NCBI GenBank assembly: GCA_027886185.1
Contig: WOAB01000589.1
Coordinates: forward strand, 7,321,001 to 7,385,000
Reading direction: 5' to 3'
DNA length: 64,000 nt
Origin: Rheum nobile
Taxonomy: Eukaryota > Streptophyta > Magnoliopsida > Caryophyllales > Polygonaceae
Each line of letters begins with the position of its first letter. Position 1 is the first letter of the stretch. The notes beneath the pieces are model-generated. The model was not told the origin of the DNA and made no database searches. It worked only from the letters and a program-made list of their open reading frames with translations. The translations under genes and the position numbers were made by a program. This document shows positions 45,591 to 57,093 of the stretch, piece after piece.

Positions 45591-46639
45591 TCTATTTAAA
45601 AGTTGGTTTTTTCGTCATCCAATGCTAGCTTTTAAGCCCCTAAATTACAAAAACTAAAGCAAGTTTCATGCTTAAATAGGCTCAAATGGCTTTTTAGATT
45701 GTGTTTAAATGGGCCAAGGGCTGCTACAATATTTTGGACGGGTCCAATATGTTGTGAAACAATGTTACATAGCCACAAGAAGCATAAAAACCTACATTGC
45801 CTCCATCAACTATGTTGGGAATTCATGCAGTTATGAGAGACGGTGAAGAGGCTGTGAAAAACCTACAGTTGATAGCGTTATTGCAGTTATGAGCCTGTTG
45901 TCCAGCCCTTTCATCTACACCAACATGAAGAGGCTTTCAAAAATATGCAATTATGAGAATTATTGCAGTTATGAGGCTGCCCTTTCAACTACACAAGTAG
46001 GAACGTATGAAAAGTTTGCCTTTAAATAGTGTTGGTGACAGCTACAACAACCTTCACTTCCATTACCTCGCATCTCCTACATCGTGTCTTCTTCCAAAGG
46101 CTCCCAAAGCAAGGCTTCGTCTGCTCATAATCAAGCAAGTTATTGGAAAAAGTTGCGGTACGTATTTCAGACACTTCCATTACCTCTCATCTCCTACACC
46201 ATGTCCTTTGTTGAACATCACATCTAAGAAACATACCATGTGTAGGATGCTGCTTCTGCTTATGTTGTCACCAATGAAGCCCACAATGAAGTTGTTGCAC
46301 TGCATACAGAGGAAAATGGATAGAACACTACTGTAGGTATAATAAATGAATGAGCATGAAACAACAAATTGGAAAAGCTGATCTACAGAAGAGAAGAGTT
46401 AATACTAAATCATCCAAAAAATGATGCAACCAAAGGTAACATTAAAAGGATTATATATTAACTTTAATTTTATGCAAAAGGGTTTTGAGACGAGCATAGG
46501 TGATGTATGTTAGAAGAAATAAAACCGTAATGGGGAAAGAGTTTCTTTCCTATTCATAATTCCTACTTCTAGACAATAAGATTTTCTTATGATGTTCTGT
46601 TTGTAAATATTTATAGTACCAGCAGATAAAATATCTGAC

Positions 46640-46989
46640 CTCTTTTAGCGGCGGCCGAGTTGGTGATGGTGGTGTCGGCGGTCCCGTGGTTTCTTCGCGA
46701 CGACGGGGTTGTTGTTTGTAGTCAATACAAGGCAGTTAGTGTTTGGTTTAATCGCAAATTAATGATCATGACTCCTCAATCTGTCGATAACGACAACAAT
46801 GAAGATGATGTCAATCACCACCACCACCATCATCATCAGCACCACCAGCAACAGCCGCTGCCGCTCTCTCTCGCTCCAATCTCTGCCTTTTCTTCGCAAC
46901 ATCGGTGTCGTCACCTTCCTGGTTCTGTCGCCGATCAAGTATTAGGGCAGATATCGGTCTCAATAGCAACAGTAGCACCAACAGTGTGA
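46640..46989 (+). pseudogene. Unidentified captured exon-like segment with His tract
   Basis: Codon-like, GC-rich DNA is set in AT-rich surroundings. A + frame from 46660 runs to 46989 and contains a His-rich run (CACCAC/CATCAT, about 46818-46850) and a Gln patch. It may be a third host fragment in the Helitron. No family recognised. Confidence 0.3.
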
Positions 46990-47596
46990 ACGTAATCCTA
47001 GATTAAAGTTTCGAGTTAAATAAAATCATAATTGCCTAAAAATGTGAAGCATACAAAACTACTGAACAATTTACAACATATTGATATTTCAAATTTCAAA
47101 GCTCCAAGAATAAGGATAACTTACTTCTACCACAACATGCCCAACCATTAGTGTATTATTGGCCAAAATGTTGTTGTTGCTAATTTTGCAATCATAGGAA
47201 ATATGAAAAGAACCCATGATAAGATTGTTGTCGCCAATAACCTAGATGATTCACACCAGCTAAATTATTAATACAAGTCAAACTGCATATAGATTATTCG
47301 GTAAAAATAAATAGAAAATATAAGCACGTTATAAGTAGATTCTCACTGTTTGGTCGTCTGGTTTTGATGATCGATGGATGGAAGTATATTCTCTTATGTC
47401 ATTGTTGTCACCCATTTGAAGGAAGCATTCAAATCTAGTCTGAAACAAACAATTATATGAAAATCTACTATCGTGCACGACAAAAGAAAGACTAATGAAC
47501 AGAAATATGGAAAGAAAAAGTTAACGAAAAATTGCAATCCCATGAATGAGAAAGAAACTGCATATGGTCAATAGGGAAAAAAATCCAAATAGAACT

Positions 47597-48277
47597 TGGT
47601 ACTGAGAAACTCAACAAAGCAAAAACACCTAACAAACAAAATAGTAAAACTATATGACAAGTTATACATTCCGATCACACAACAACACATTCTTTCATTA
47701 AAAATCTCAATCACCAAAAACTAACCATAACCCTTATACAATCCAAAAAAAGACACACCTTATATTTGAGGTCTTGACATTCTATTCCCACAAACAAAAT
47801 ACTGAGAAATTCAACAAAGCAAAAACACCTAGCAAACAAAATAAAAAAACTATATGACGAGATATACTGATAGGATTCCAGCCCTATCTTCAAGGCCATC
47901 TAATCTGGATAGTCTATCTTATTTTATTAATAGTCTACTTTATTATTAGTCTACTTTATTATTAGTATATCTTAGTAAGGAGTTCATTAGCGTAGAAGCC
48001 TATATAAGGACCTTATACTCTTTGTTTTGAGATTATGCAATAATAAACGTATTATCTTAGTAGTTGAATCTCTAATAAAAAATTCCTGGTTGTTAGATCT
48101 CAAATCAAAAGATCAACCCTAATATTGAGCCTTGAAGAATCAGGTCTCATCATATACATTCAGATCACAAAACAACACATTATTTCATTAAAAATCTCAA
48201 TCACCAAAAACTAACCACACCCGTTATACAATCGAAACAAAAACACACCTTATATTTGGGGTCTTGACATTTTATAC
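47597..48277. repeat. Tandem duplication of lpxA intron 3 and exon 3 end
   Basis: Unit 1 (about 47597-47800) includes a partial copy of the exon 3 end (C-Q-D-L-K-Y-K). Unit 2 (about 47801-48277) repeats it and leads into the full exon 3, but is split by a solo LTR. The duplication happened before the LTR inserted, because only unit 2 is interrupted. Confidence 0.75.
47868..48152. mobile_element. Solo LTR, 285 bp, with TATAC target duplication
   Basis: TGATAGGATTCC...CTCATCA with TATAC on both sides (47863-47867 and 48153-48157). A CTATATAAGG core-promoter motif lies near 48000 and an AATAAA-like motif near 48044. The uninterrupted version of this site is present in unit 1 (about 47655-47675), confirming the insertion. 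Confidence 0.85.
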
Positions 48278-48869
48278 CCATAACAACATGATGCCCAATG
48301 ATGTTATTTGACCTAATAACTGTATGCCCTAGGAGGTCATCATACCACTGCACCCCTGCCAAGAAAAAAGGATAATCTTGGTGACAAGAATATTTTCAAG
48401 ATTAAGAAATAAATACAAAGTATTATTAATATTCGAACTTCATATCAAGTGACTGTTGCTAATTCGACTATGTTAGCAGACACCTCACAGCTTGCTCAAT
48501 ACTTTATAACTTAAGGGTGTGTCTGCAAAACATATGCTATAATGCAAACAATGCTAGGAGTTATAATATGCTAATACGAAAACGTGTCCAATGCACCCTC
48601 TTCATATGGAATTGAGATAAAGGGTTTCAAGCTTAATTGAAGCATCACAGAGTTAGTAAGTGATACTAAAATGGTACAAAATTCTACTTGCCAGACTAAT
48701 TTTGAATAAACTTTTCCAAATGGAAAGGCACCAATGCCAAACATCAGGATATTCCTAAGTGGAAATTTGAAAAATTGGAGATTATTTTCAAACAATTCCG
48801 TAAGGCAATAAGACACCAATGCCAAACATCTGGACTTGAGATTTACAAAGAAGAATTCCAAGCTTAAAT

Positions 48870-48893
48870 GGGGGGGGGGGGGGGGGGGGGGGG
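48870..48893 (+). repeat. Run of 24 G
   Basis: An uninterrupted G run lies 13 bases from the exon 2 donor of the lpxA-like pseudogene (poly-C on its strand). Length may be uncertain in the assembly. Confidence 0.9.
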
Positions 48894-50544
48894 ATTTGAG
48901 ACCTACGTCATCAGAATGCAATTATCACCCAATTCAGAATTTCCAAAGACATGGCTTCCAGGGTAGAGTTTACAAGAGTAGTCAAGCTTTACAAAGGGCC
49001 TAACTATACAAAAAGGGCCAATTGAAACACCCTGTTGAGAAATTTCAGAAACAAACATACAATTGGGACAAAAGCCAGCGATTCTGGGCAAAGAAGAAAC
49101 AAAAAATAGAGAAATCGAAAAGGAATTGGATATGAAACCTCGCCTAGAGTTGCAGTGGGGTGCACAATAGCAGTTGGATGGACGAAATCAAGGCTACAAT
49201 GATCCTCTTTCACTCCTTGAAATTCATAGCAAGAAGAAGAAGAATAAAAATTGGGTTTTTCTTTTAGAAAAGTTGCAGAGAGAAAGAGAAGAGTACCAAA
49301 GAGTGAAACGTAGAAACAGAGGAAGGATTGATGGCGTCGCCGGAGAGGGAAACAACGACGGAGTTGCAAAAGCGAATGCATCTAAAGTCCCGCCCTTGGA
49401 ATCATATACCACATTTTATTAGTTGATCACTTTTAACCCACAGCCCAAAACCACATTTACATTTAACATGGCTGACTCAGATCGACATGTTATCTATTAA
49501 CCAAATACAAAATGCAACCATATCCCTGTAGTTTGATCAAATCGCAACAATGACATGAATACTGATAGATAACAAGGAGTAATACAGAATGCACTACAAA
49601 ATCTCTCCCAGCTTTGTACCTTTGGCACATTCTTAATCTTCCTTGCTTCAACATAAAGTCATTAAACCAAGAAAAAAGAGGAAACATAAAGAAGAATCAA
49701 AGCACAGATCAGACACCAACAAGCCTTAAATATTAGATAAAAGAGTACTATAAGAATCAAAGCATAATATCTAGCATACATTGATCATAGCTTATATGGG
49801 ACGGGTAATACAGTAGAATTCTAGACATACTTTGAAGCAGAACAACCATTTTTCCAAAACAAGATCTCAGATAATCTACAAATTGAGCCCCATATCATGC
49901 CCATCACCTAAAAATATAACCAGGAGGAAACATGCACCCTGCTTGAGTGAATCCTGAACATAGACAAACTACACTAATATTAGAACAGTGATTTGACAGT
50001 GAATCAGCAGTAAGTCAATGGGAGTAAAAGGGAGAATACATGTTCTTACCAACCCAAATTGAAAAGTTACATGCTTATGCTTTAGCATCTCCTTTTTCTT
50101 GCAATTTTTAAAGCATTTCATCAGGTTTTATCGATACAAAATCTACCCATAAAGTATAAAAATGGCAACTTGTACAGCAGATAGAGCTTTCTACAGTCAT
50201 GTCAACAATAGGAAAGGTGAATATCAAGATCAGATTATAAATCTATTAATTGGCCAAGCCATACATTTTCTTTCCTAATCTGAATGAAAGCAAATATTTA
50301 ATCATTTCACCTAACAAACCCACAACCTAGCATTTACTTATGAAGATATAATGAAATTAAAACAAAGCCTAAACTTTTGCTTAAAAGCTCCAGTTATCAC
50401 TTGACAATCAATCCACACTAAATCGATTTACACTCAGGAGAACACTTTGCGAACTTAGTATCAAGAAATTCAACAAAGAGCGAGTCCAATTGCACATATA
50501 TGAAGATTGGGGATCTAGATAAGGAAATTTAAGAAGAAATTTAC

Positions 50545-51080
50545 CAATTCATTGGCTTCATAGTAATCATCAAGCTCCCACTGATACTTGGATTGGTTTA
50601 GACCTAACCAGTTTGCAATGTACTCATCCAAACTCGAATGAGCTACCAAATCACAACAAAAATCCATCTTAGCAATCCAATTGCGATCAACAGAAGCTAG
50701 ATTTTGACTTCTCTAGCTAGCAATTTCAACAATCGAAAGAGCAAAACGCTTGATCTCAAAAAACAAAAGAAGAAGAGAAAAAGGGATAAACCTTTTAGAA
50801 CTCTAGAGATGGCGTTACGGAAGAAGCCGAAGTCATCATCGGCCGAGGGCTTGGTGAACTGAGCGGCCGGAGGTTGCACCGGCGGTGTCACAACGGGATG
50901 AGGCACCGGAGGCTACGGTAGCGGCTGAGCGACGATCTTCTTAGGGGTTTTGGGGATCGGCGAAGAGTCGGCGGCGGCGGGAGATGGGGTGTTAGGGGAG
51001 GAACGAGGAGTGAGAAAGACGGTGTAAGGTCCGATCTTGCCTATGGCAAGAGGAGTGGTGGATTCCTTAGCAGACGCCAT
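50545..51080 (-). pseudogene. Two exons of a conserved proline-rich plant protein, captured
   Basis: Exon 1 (50792-51080) starts at ATG 51080 and reads a small conserved N-terminus (G-K-I-G-P-Y-T-V-F), a Pro/Ser linker with a TAG stop near 50912-50914, and D-F-G-F-F-R-N-A-I. Exon 2 (50545-50642) joins in phase and reads H-S-S-L-D-E-Y-I-A-N-W-L-G and W-E-L-D-D-Y-Y-E. It resembles an uncharacterised plant family; function unknown. The TAG makes the copy inactive. It lies inside Helitron element 2 with the lpxA piece, on the same strand. Confidence 0.6.
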
Positions 51081-52746
51081 TGACGCACTGAAGCTAAAAT
51101 CTCACCTCAGATTCGAGAGAGAAAGGAAGTGGGGAGTGAGGGCAGGGGTGTGAGCTGAAGTAAAGAATTGTTTTTCTCTTTTCTTCTCTTGGTAATTTAA
51201 TTGGGAAATATCACATTAAAAAAAAATCCCTTGTATTTCTAAATACGGAGTATATATCAATCACAAATCCTCCTTAATTATTTTTATGATACTTTCAAAA
51301 TTTTGCTAAATTTCCATAGTGTCCAAAATTTGTTTACTTACTTTTCACCATGTGGTACCCTTGTGCTATATATGTACATGCTCAATTTTTAATATTCTTA
51401 ATAAGGATGTAGTGCATATATTTATATCGGTTTTTCTAACCTATACCTTAAGGGCATAGGTTAAGAATTTCTATTAAGGAATATAAACCCTAAAGAAGGA
51501 AAGGTAAACTCATTTAAAAAAATTAAATATCCTAAAAAGTTAATACATAATCAAAAGTTTCTACATATGAGATCTTAAACTATGCCTTAGGGCATAGGTT
51601 AGAAAAACCATATTTATATATATTGCACAAAATCAAACGTAAATGAGTATACATGAGTTTTCATCATGTCTCACTATCAATTGACAGGTACATACATCTA
51701 TAAGCATGATCGAAGTCATACATTATACTATATCCCTCTTTTCATTTTAATGGTATAGTCAACGTTGCTAACTTCGGAATTTCATAATCGGATTGTAAGC
51801 TATTCTTTGAATCGGATCATAAAATCGAATCGTAAAATCGTAAGATTCTACTACATAACTAAATATAGTAGAAGTTAAACGAAGATAGTTTTGAAGTATA
51901 AAGAAAATATAACCGATTAATGATCTTATGATATGAAAACATTATGTTTCTTACAATAATACAGAGGTAATTTACCAATGTAATCATATTATAATAGATA
52001 AAAAAATGTATGTGTTTTATAATTTACGTATATATTTTCATCTCATAATGAAATAATGTTATATAATATTCATTTTGTAGGATCGTTCATAGAATCGTCG
52101 GAACCTTATGCATGATCGGGATATATCATGCATAAGATCCAACTTATATTACACCGAAATATTAAGATCTTACAAGCATAAGATTCTAGATAGAAACCAA
52201 ATCTTTATACCACTTTTAAATCGTAGAATCGAATCGAAATTTTAACAACAATGGATATAATACCTCCTAATATCAAACCAAAAAGAAATATACATGATTT
52301 TCAGCAAGTTGTTACATAAGACCACCCAACTTTGATGTTCTTTTGTAAAAAAGGAAACTCATAAACAACTTAAAAATAATAATTCTAACACGGCCACGTA
52401 GTGATGGAAATCAATCGCATGATACTAGATTGAAAATGCAATGAAATCCACCAAGCAGTTTACATAAACAATATAAATACACCATCGCTCTCAACCAAAA
52501 CAATCAACTCAATTCAAATTTTAAAATAATCCACATCTAAGGAGTATCATTTATATGCAAACATAGAAGAAGAAATTCGTATTACAAATAATATATGTCT
52601 AACATAAAACAACGAATCATTTCATTGCATATCAAATAATATATGTCTAACATAAAACAACGATCCATATATTACAAACTCATATTTACATTATGACACT
52701 ACATATACACAAACGGCCTGTGCGAAGCACGGACTTCAATTTCTAG

Positions 52747-53449
52747 TTAGAATCAAAGGCTAGAATTGATTAACTCTATAACTAGAGTTAGATGTAGCTC
52801 TATGAGAGCTGAACCGTAGATGACTACTTGTTCAACTGATACCATAGAAAGACGAGAAAAAAACATTGTGATGCTCTTAGATTATTACACATACTACAAA
52901 TCATAAATAAGGAGAGAATGAATATTATGGATTGCACAATTTTAATAGAAAATCTTATTTATCTCTAATAATTTTCTCTCTCATTTCTTACCGGATTAAA
53001 TTAAGATTTTTGTAGTATGTATCCGTTACAAATTCCATACTTAGGAAGAATTTTCATTATTTATCAAATTAATTAATTTTTAAAGAGTAAAATCAAAATA
53101 ACTTTCAAATTGAATTCTTAACATTGTTCATAGACACACTAAAATAACTTACCCCTCTTTCGTGTAAATTGTCCTAATCGGTCTTTTGACAATGATTTAT
53201 TTGAGGGCTAAACTTATTTATAGTTAGTGAACTTTGATTAATGATCATATAAACATTAAAAACAATACAGATTTATAAGTTGAGTTTCTTAACAATATTG
53301 TATACGATGTGAAAACATGGAAAACAACGCAGACATGCACTTAATTATTAGTGGAACTTATATATTACTAATAAATCTTTTAAATAGATGTAATTTTATA
53401 AGTTGTAAATTTGTAGTTATCGAGTTTCTTTGGGTTAATTTTATATAAA
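52747..53449. other. AT-rich spacer right of the Helitrons
   Basis: It has an inverted ACTCTATAACTAGAGTT motif near 52769-52786 shared with 40415-40440. No coding frame was recognised. Confidence 0.5.
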
Positions 53450-53839
53450 AGAGTAGATTGTGTTATCTTCTTATTCTTGTATGTAGGAGCGCATATTCGA
53501 AATGTAAACTGCAAGAATAAAACGCACAAGAATTAAACGAAATTATACCGAACTGAATTACGAAGCAGAGTCGAGAACGAGATCTCTCCTTAATTCTGAA
53601 AACGCCCCGTATTGCGACGGTTTGATGGCGTTCCGAATCCCAGGATACAACTGCTTGACGACTCCGGATTTGCGCAACCAAAAATCCTGAAGGCTACGAA
53701 CCAATTCTGTGGAGTACTCTCAGACTCGATTTTTTCGGGTAAAACAGAGAGGAGGAAGTGGAGATTGGTGTTGTGTTGTGTGTATTCGAATGAGAAGCTA
53801 ACGACTCCTTATAAGGAGCTTCAGAGGAAGATAACGTTA

Positions 53840-53935
53840 CACATCTTCAGAATAACGTTACAGATCTGTACAAGACCGTTACAGATCTCCAGCATTCATA
53901 GAGGAGGACGTTACAGATCTCTGGTATTAATGGCG
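53840..53935 (-). repeat. GATCTGTAACG repeats
   Basis: On the - strand (A)GATCTGTAACG or a near copy (GATGTGTAACG) occurs four times within about 85 bases, 20-30 bases apart, just upstream of the TATA-like motif at about 53808-53816. The position suggests LTR enhancer units. Confidence 0.7.
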
Positions 53936-54126
53936 GAAGATTTGGTCTGCAGCCCATATCTCTCCATGTACCAGATCAAGGCCCAATAGTCAAAGCCCAC
54001 TAATGGGCTTCCGATTTGGCCCAAAAAGATAGGTGACAAGCCCAAGCCCATGCCCGGCTCGGCTCGGCTCGGCTCGACTCGACTCGCTCGCTGCCCCGCC
54101 CAGCCTGACTCGCTCGCTCGTTCATG

Positions 54127-55150
54127 CCAAATATTAAAAGACTCAACAACATAAGCAATAGGATTAGTCTTATTCATTGAAACATCAGTTACAATAGTTT
54201 TTGGGATGACTGTCATTACATTCATTTTGACCAGTCCATCCTTTACATATCCCTTGCCCAAATATACCACATTCTTTGAGAGAACCAACTTGTCATACAC
54301 AAAGTTGGTCGCGAATCCGTTCTTGCTCAGCAGAGTGTCGGAGATCAGATTCTTTCTTATGTCAGGCACATGCATGACATTGGTGAGAGTGAGCTCCTTT
54401 CCTGAAGTCAGCTTCAGCACCACTTTCCCGTAACCTTCCACCTTGGATGTGAACGAGTTCCCCATAAACAGATGCTCGTCCGTCTTGCTCTGCTGATAGG
54501 TGGTGAAGCATCCCTTGTCAGAGCAGATATGTCTGGTAGCACCTATGTCGTACCACCATTCCCTAGGGTTGCTTCCAACCATGTTGACTTCAGACATCAC
54601 AACACACAGATCAGAATCCGAGAGCTTGCCTTCAGTCATGTTGGCTTGAGATTTCCCCTTGTCCTTGCGCGGATCAGCCTTGCTACGACATTCGTCAGCC
54701 TTGTGACCCATTTTTTCACACTTGTGGCACTTCCCACTGAACTTCTTAGCTGGGTGCTTCTTGAAGTTGTTGGAGCTTTGGGGTTGGAACTTTCGTTTCT
54801 TTCCCTTGTCTTTGTGTTCAGCCAGATTAGCCTTCTGTTCAGCAAGCTCAACCCCTTCTGCTTTGCGGTTGATTGACTCAATCCGCAGCTTGACTATCAA
54901 GTCTTCCACAGTCATTGCCTTTCGCTTGTGCTTCAGGTAGCTTTTGAACTCCTTCCAGCCTGGAGGAAGTTTCTCAATGAATGCAGCAACCTGGAATGTC
55001 TCACAGATAGACATCCCCTCATAAATGATTTCATGAGTTAGGAGTTACAGCTCTTCCACCTGTTTCATGATGGGCTTATTATCCACCATCTTGTAGTCCA
55101 GAAACTTCGCCACTATGAACTTCTTCGAGCCTGCATCCTCAGACTTGTAC
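54127..55150 (-). pseudogene. gag: Copia gag and protease fragment
   Basis: The Gag part (55150 down) has G-S-K-K-F-I-V-A-K-F-L-D-Y-K, a stop near 55046, then K-L-P-P-G-W-K-E-F-K and a zinc knuckle (C-H-K-C-x4-G-H-x4-C, about 54694-54735). The protease motif is D-I-G-A rather than D-T/S-G-A, so the catalytic loop is altered. The frame ends inside the pre-integrase motif (N-I-W-H-E, about 54127) where the GC-rich tract takes over. The 367-codon frame to 53911 is a fusion with LTR-like sequence. Confidence 0.75.
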
Positions 55151-55566
55151 TTCTTCCAGCCGGGCCGGGCCATGCCCGGCCCGGCTCGACTCGCTCGCCC
55201 GGCCCGACTCGGCTCGGCGCGCGTGTTGGCTTGATGAGCTAGGTCCTCTCCCCATTGAAAATGGGTAATGACCCAAGGCCACAACCTTAGGTCCATTTTC
55301 CCTCTATATATATTTATCTCCAAACTTCCAATGTGGGACAAGAATTTTGCCCCCACATTTCCCAAGTTTTGCACTTCATGTAAGCTACTTTGGGCCTCCA
55401 TTTCTCATTCAAACGGAAATCATTTTCGTCGTATGAGTACATTACGAGAATGTGCTCGCGTAGAGGAAGCCAATGCTTCCATTTTCCGGTGTTGACAATG
55501 GCCGGAGTCCACCGGAATTGTGCCCGGAAAAGTGTCTGGCGCCACATATAAAAATGAGTTCCAACA

Positions 55567-56861
55567 TTGTATTATATATTCATTCTTGGCCTATTAATTT
55601 TTTGTTTGGGCATCGAGCTTAAAAAAAATCAGTCGGTGAAGACCGGTTGTCAGTCGAGACATGTGTACGCCGATGAAATCAAATTTGTTATATCTTGGAT
55701 TTTATAAGGAAATTTTTTGATTTTTCATAAAGTATAGGCTAAAGGATCATTTTTAATGAATAGTCAAATCGCTAAAGGTCTTTATCTATATACATAAATG
55801 GACATTAAAATAGAAGACTTTCGCTTATGTGTTGGCCTCACATTCATTTGGTCTATATGACAGACTCCAGATGAATCGAGATCAGCAAACTTCTAATAAA
55901 AAAATTATTATAGACTTTCTTTTACTATTGATTTATAATTTATGTTTTAAATTATAATCTTTTAGATTTATATATAGTGATTGTTAAAATTCAGTTTTGG
56001 GTGTTGTGCAAATGTGGTTTATGACCAACCTGCTATTATTGTCTAACATAAGTACAGATTGACGTACAGAATTTTCCTCGTATGAATATAGGGTTGACTT
56101 AATACCCTTAAATATATTTCTCATCCTATAACATTACTATTTTATCCATCTTGTATTTTCTCTTTCAATGAGAATATGTTTTTTTTATCATTTGATTCAA
56201 GTTTGTTTATTAGGAGCTAATTAAAAGAAATGAATAAATTAAAAGTATTAAAAAATAGTTAACAAACACAAAACATAATATTATATTTAAAAAATATTAA
56301 TTAAACATGACCATTTGTGAAAAAGAGGCATGTCGAAGCTAATGTGGATTAATGAGGAAGTGACATGTAGACTTAATCAAATCATACTTTAGCATTATAT
56401 ATAGTATGTTTATTGCCATAAATTAGAAACAAATTGAGAAAAGACATGACCACTGTTCTCATATAAATTATATTTTGCACGACCATCATTGTAAAATTTT
56501 ATTCTTCTATAGACAACGGAGAAGAAGCTTTATTTTTTCATATCACTCAAATTTTAAAAGTATTTTTATTTATATTATAATTAAAGTTATTTTTTGTACG
56601 AATTAATAAAGTTTTCGAAGTCATAGTAGTGATTTGATTACAAATTACAGAAGATGAGTCATTTAAGAAATAAAACAGAACGCTTAGATTTGTTTCCATT
56701 CCCATTCTTTCCCCCTTTGCCTCTCTCAAACTATCTCTTCACCCTTTTTTCGTCAATTCTTTATCCTCTTTACCATGTCAATCCCATCTCACTCCGCTAA
56801 CCTATTTCTCCGGCGAGACATCAAACCCTTTGGCGGCGACGTAGTAATGCAACTGCCTTGA
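55567..56861. other. AT-rich spacer upstream of the X8 fragment
   Basis: No coding frame. The last 150 bases (56700-56860) are C/T-rich and could be the 5' part of the gene to which the X8 exon belonged. Confidence 0.5.
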
Positions 56862-57093
56862 TGTGTGGAGAAGAACAACGCCGAAGAGACCGCCCTCGAG
56901 CAAGTCCTGAACTAGGCTTGTGCGCAGGGTGGGTCGTATTATGGCCCGATTCAACAAGACATGTCTTGCTACGAGCCAAATGATTTGCTAGGTATGACTT
57001 TTTACGCTTGTAATAGCAATTGTGCGAAGAATGGAATGACTGATGATGCTTGTAACTTCAGTAATACGACTGCTCTCACCTCTCTGGATCCCG
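56862..57093 (+). pseudogene. X8 domain (callose-binding type) exon, with nonsense codons
   Basis: Reading from TGT at 56862, the frame gives C-V-E-K-N-N-A-E-E-T-A-L, A-C-A-Q-G-G-S, I-Q-Q-D-M-S-C-Y-E-P-N-D and A-C-N-F-S-N-T-T-A-L-T-S. This is the X8/CBM43 pattern of plant plasmodesmal callose-binding proteins. TAG at 56913-56915 stands where the domain has Trp. The codon just before 56862 is TGA, also at a usual Trp position, and one Cys is Tyr. The exon ends at CCCG|GTAAG with a good donor. Dead copy; no other exons were recognised. Confidence 0.7.

Larger units (their letters stand above)
47125..49381 (-). pseudogene. UDP-N-acetylglucosamine acyltransferase (lpxA)-like pseudogene fragment in Helitron
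   Basis: Plant LpxA-type enzymes are organellar and transfer an acyl group to UDP-GlcNAc, the first step of lipid A-like synthesis. Exon-like blocks on the - strand: 49139-49381 (F-V-H-P-T-A-I-V-H-P-T-A), 48907-49031 (G-V-S-I-G-P-F-C), 48249-48355 (I-I-G-H-H-V-V-M-G), 47347-47439 (G-D-N-N-D-I-R-E) and 47125-47242 (N-N-N-I-L-A-N-N-T). Hexapeptide-repeat (left-handed beta-helix) spacing is evident. GT-AG borders are kept. The 48249 block lacks two bases (frameshift), the 47125 block has one extra A (frameshift), and the 3' exons are absent. The first block may hide an intron. Confidence 0.75.
45591..52746 (+). mobile_element. Helitron-like element 2 carrying host gene pieces
   Basis: It starts TCTATTTAAAAGTTGG immediately after the CTAG of element 1, with no base between. 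It ends with a GTGC-GAA-GCAC hairpin (about 52719-52731) and CTAG at 52743-52746, followed by T. Its 5' end shares the TTTAAAAGTT...CAATGCTA(A/G)CTTTTAA hairpin of element 1. It contains an lpxA-like pseudogene, two exons of a proline-rich plant gene and perhaps a third fragment (46640-46990), but no RepHel. The pair together obeys the A^T insertion rule (A at 43501, T at 52747). Confidence 0.65.
53450..55566 (-). mobile_element. Chimeric copia fragment: gag-protease inside LTR-like sequence
   Basis: On the - strand, an LTR-like start (TGTTGGAACTC at 55566) runs through a TATA-type ATAAATATATATAGAG (about 55305-55320) to a GC-rich GAGCC/GGGCC tract (55150-55215). Copia gag and protease follow (54130-55150). 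Then comes a second GC-rich GAGCC tract (54045-54125) and promoter-like sequence with a CTTATAAGG motif (about 53808-53816). Integrase, RT and RNase H are absent. The layout suggests gag-protease sits within, or between two damaged halves of, an LTR. Confidence 0.55.

Noticed and set aside
46007..46336. 109-residue + frame in Helitron element 2
   Set aside because: It reads through an internal duplication (CACTTCCATTACCTC... occurs twice) and shows no domain.
53612..53989. 125-residue + frame
   Set aside because: It is antisense to the LTR-like sequence of the copia fragment and has no domain.
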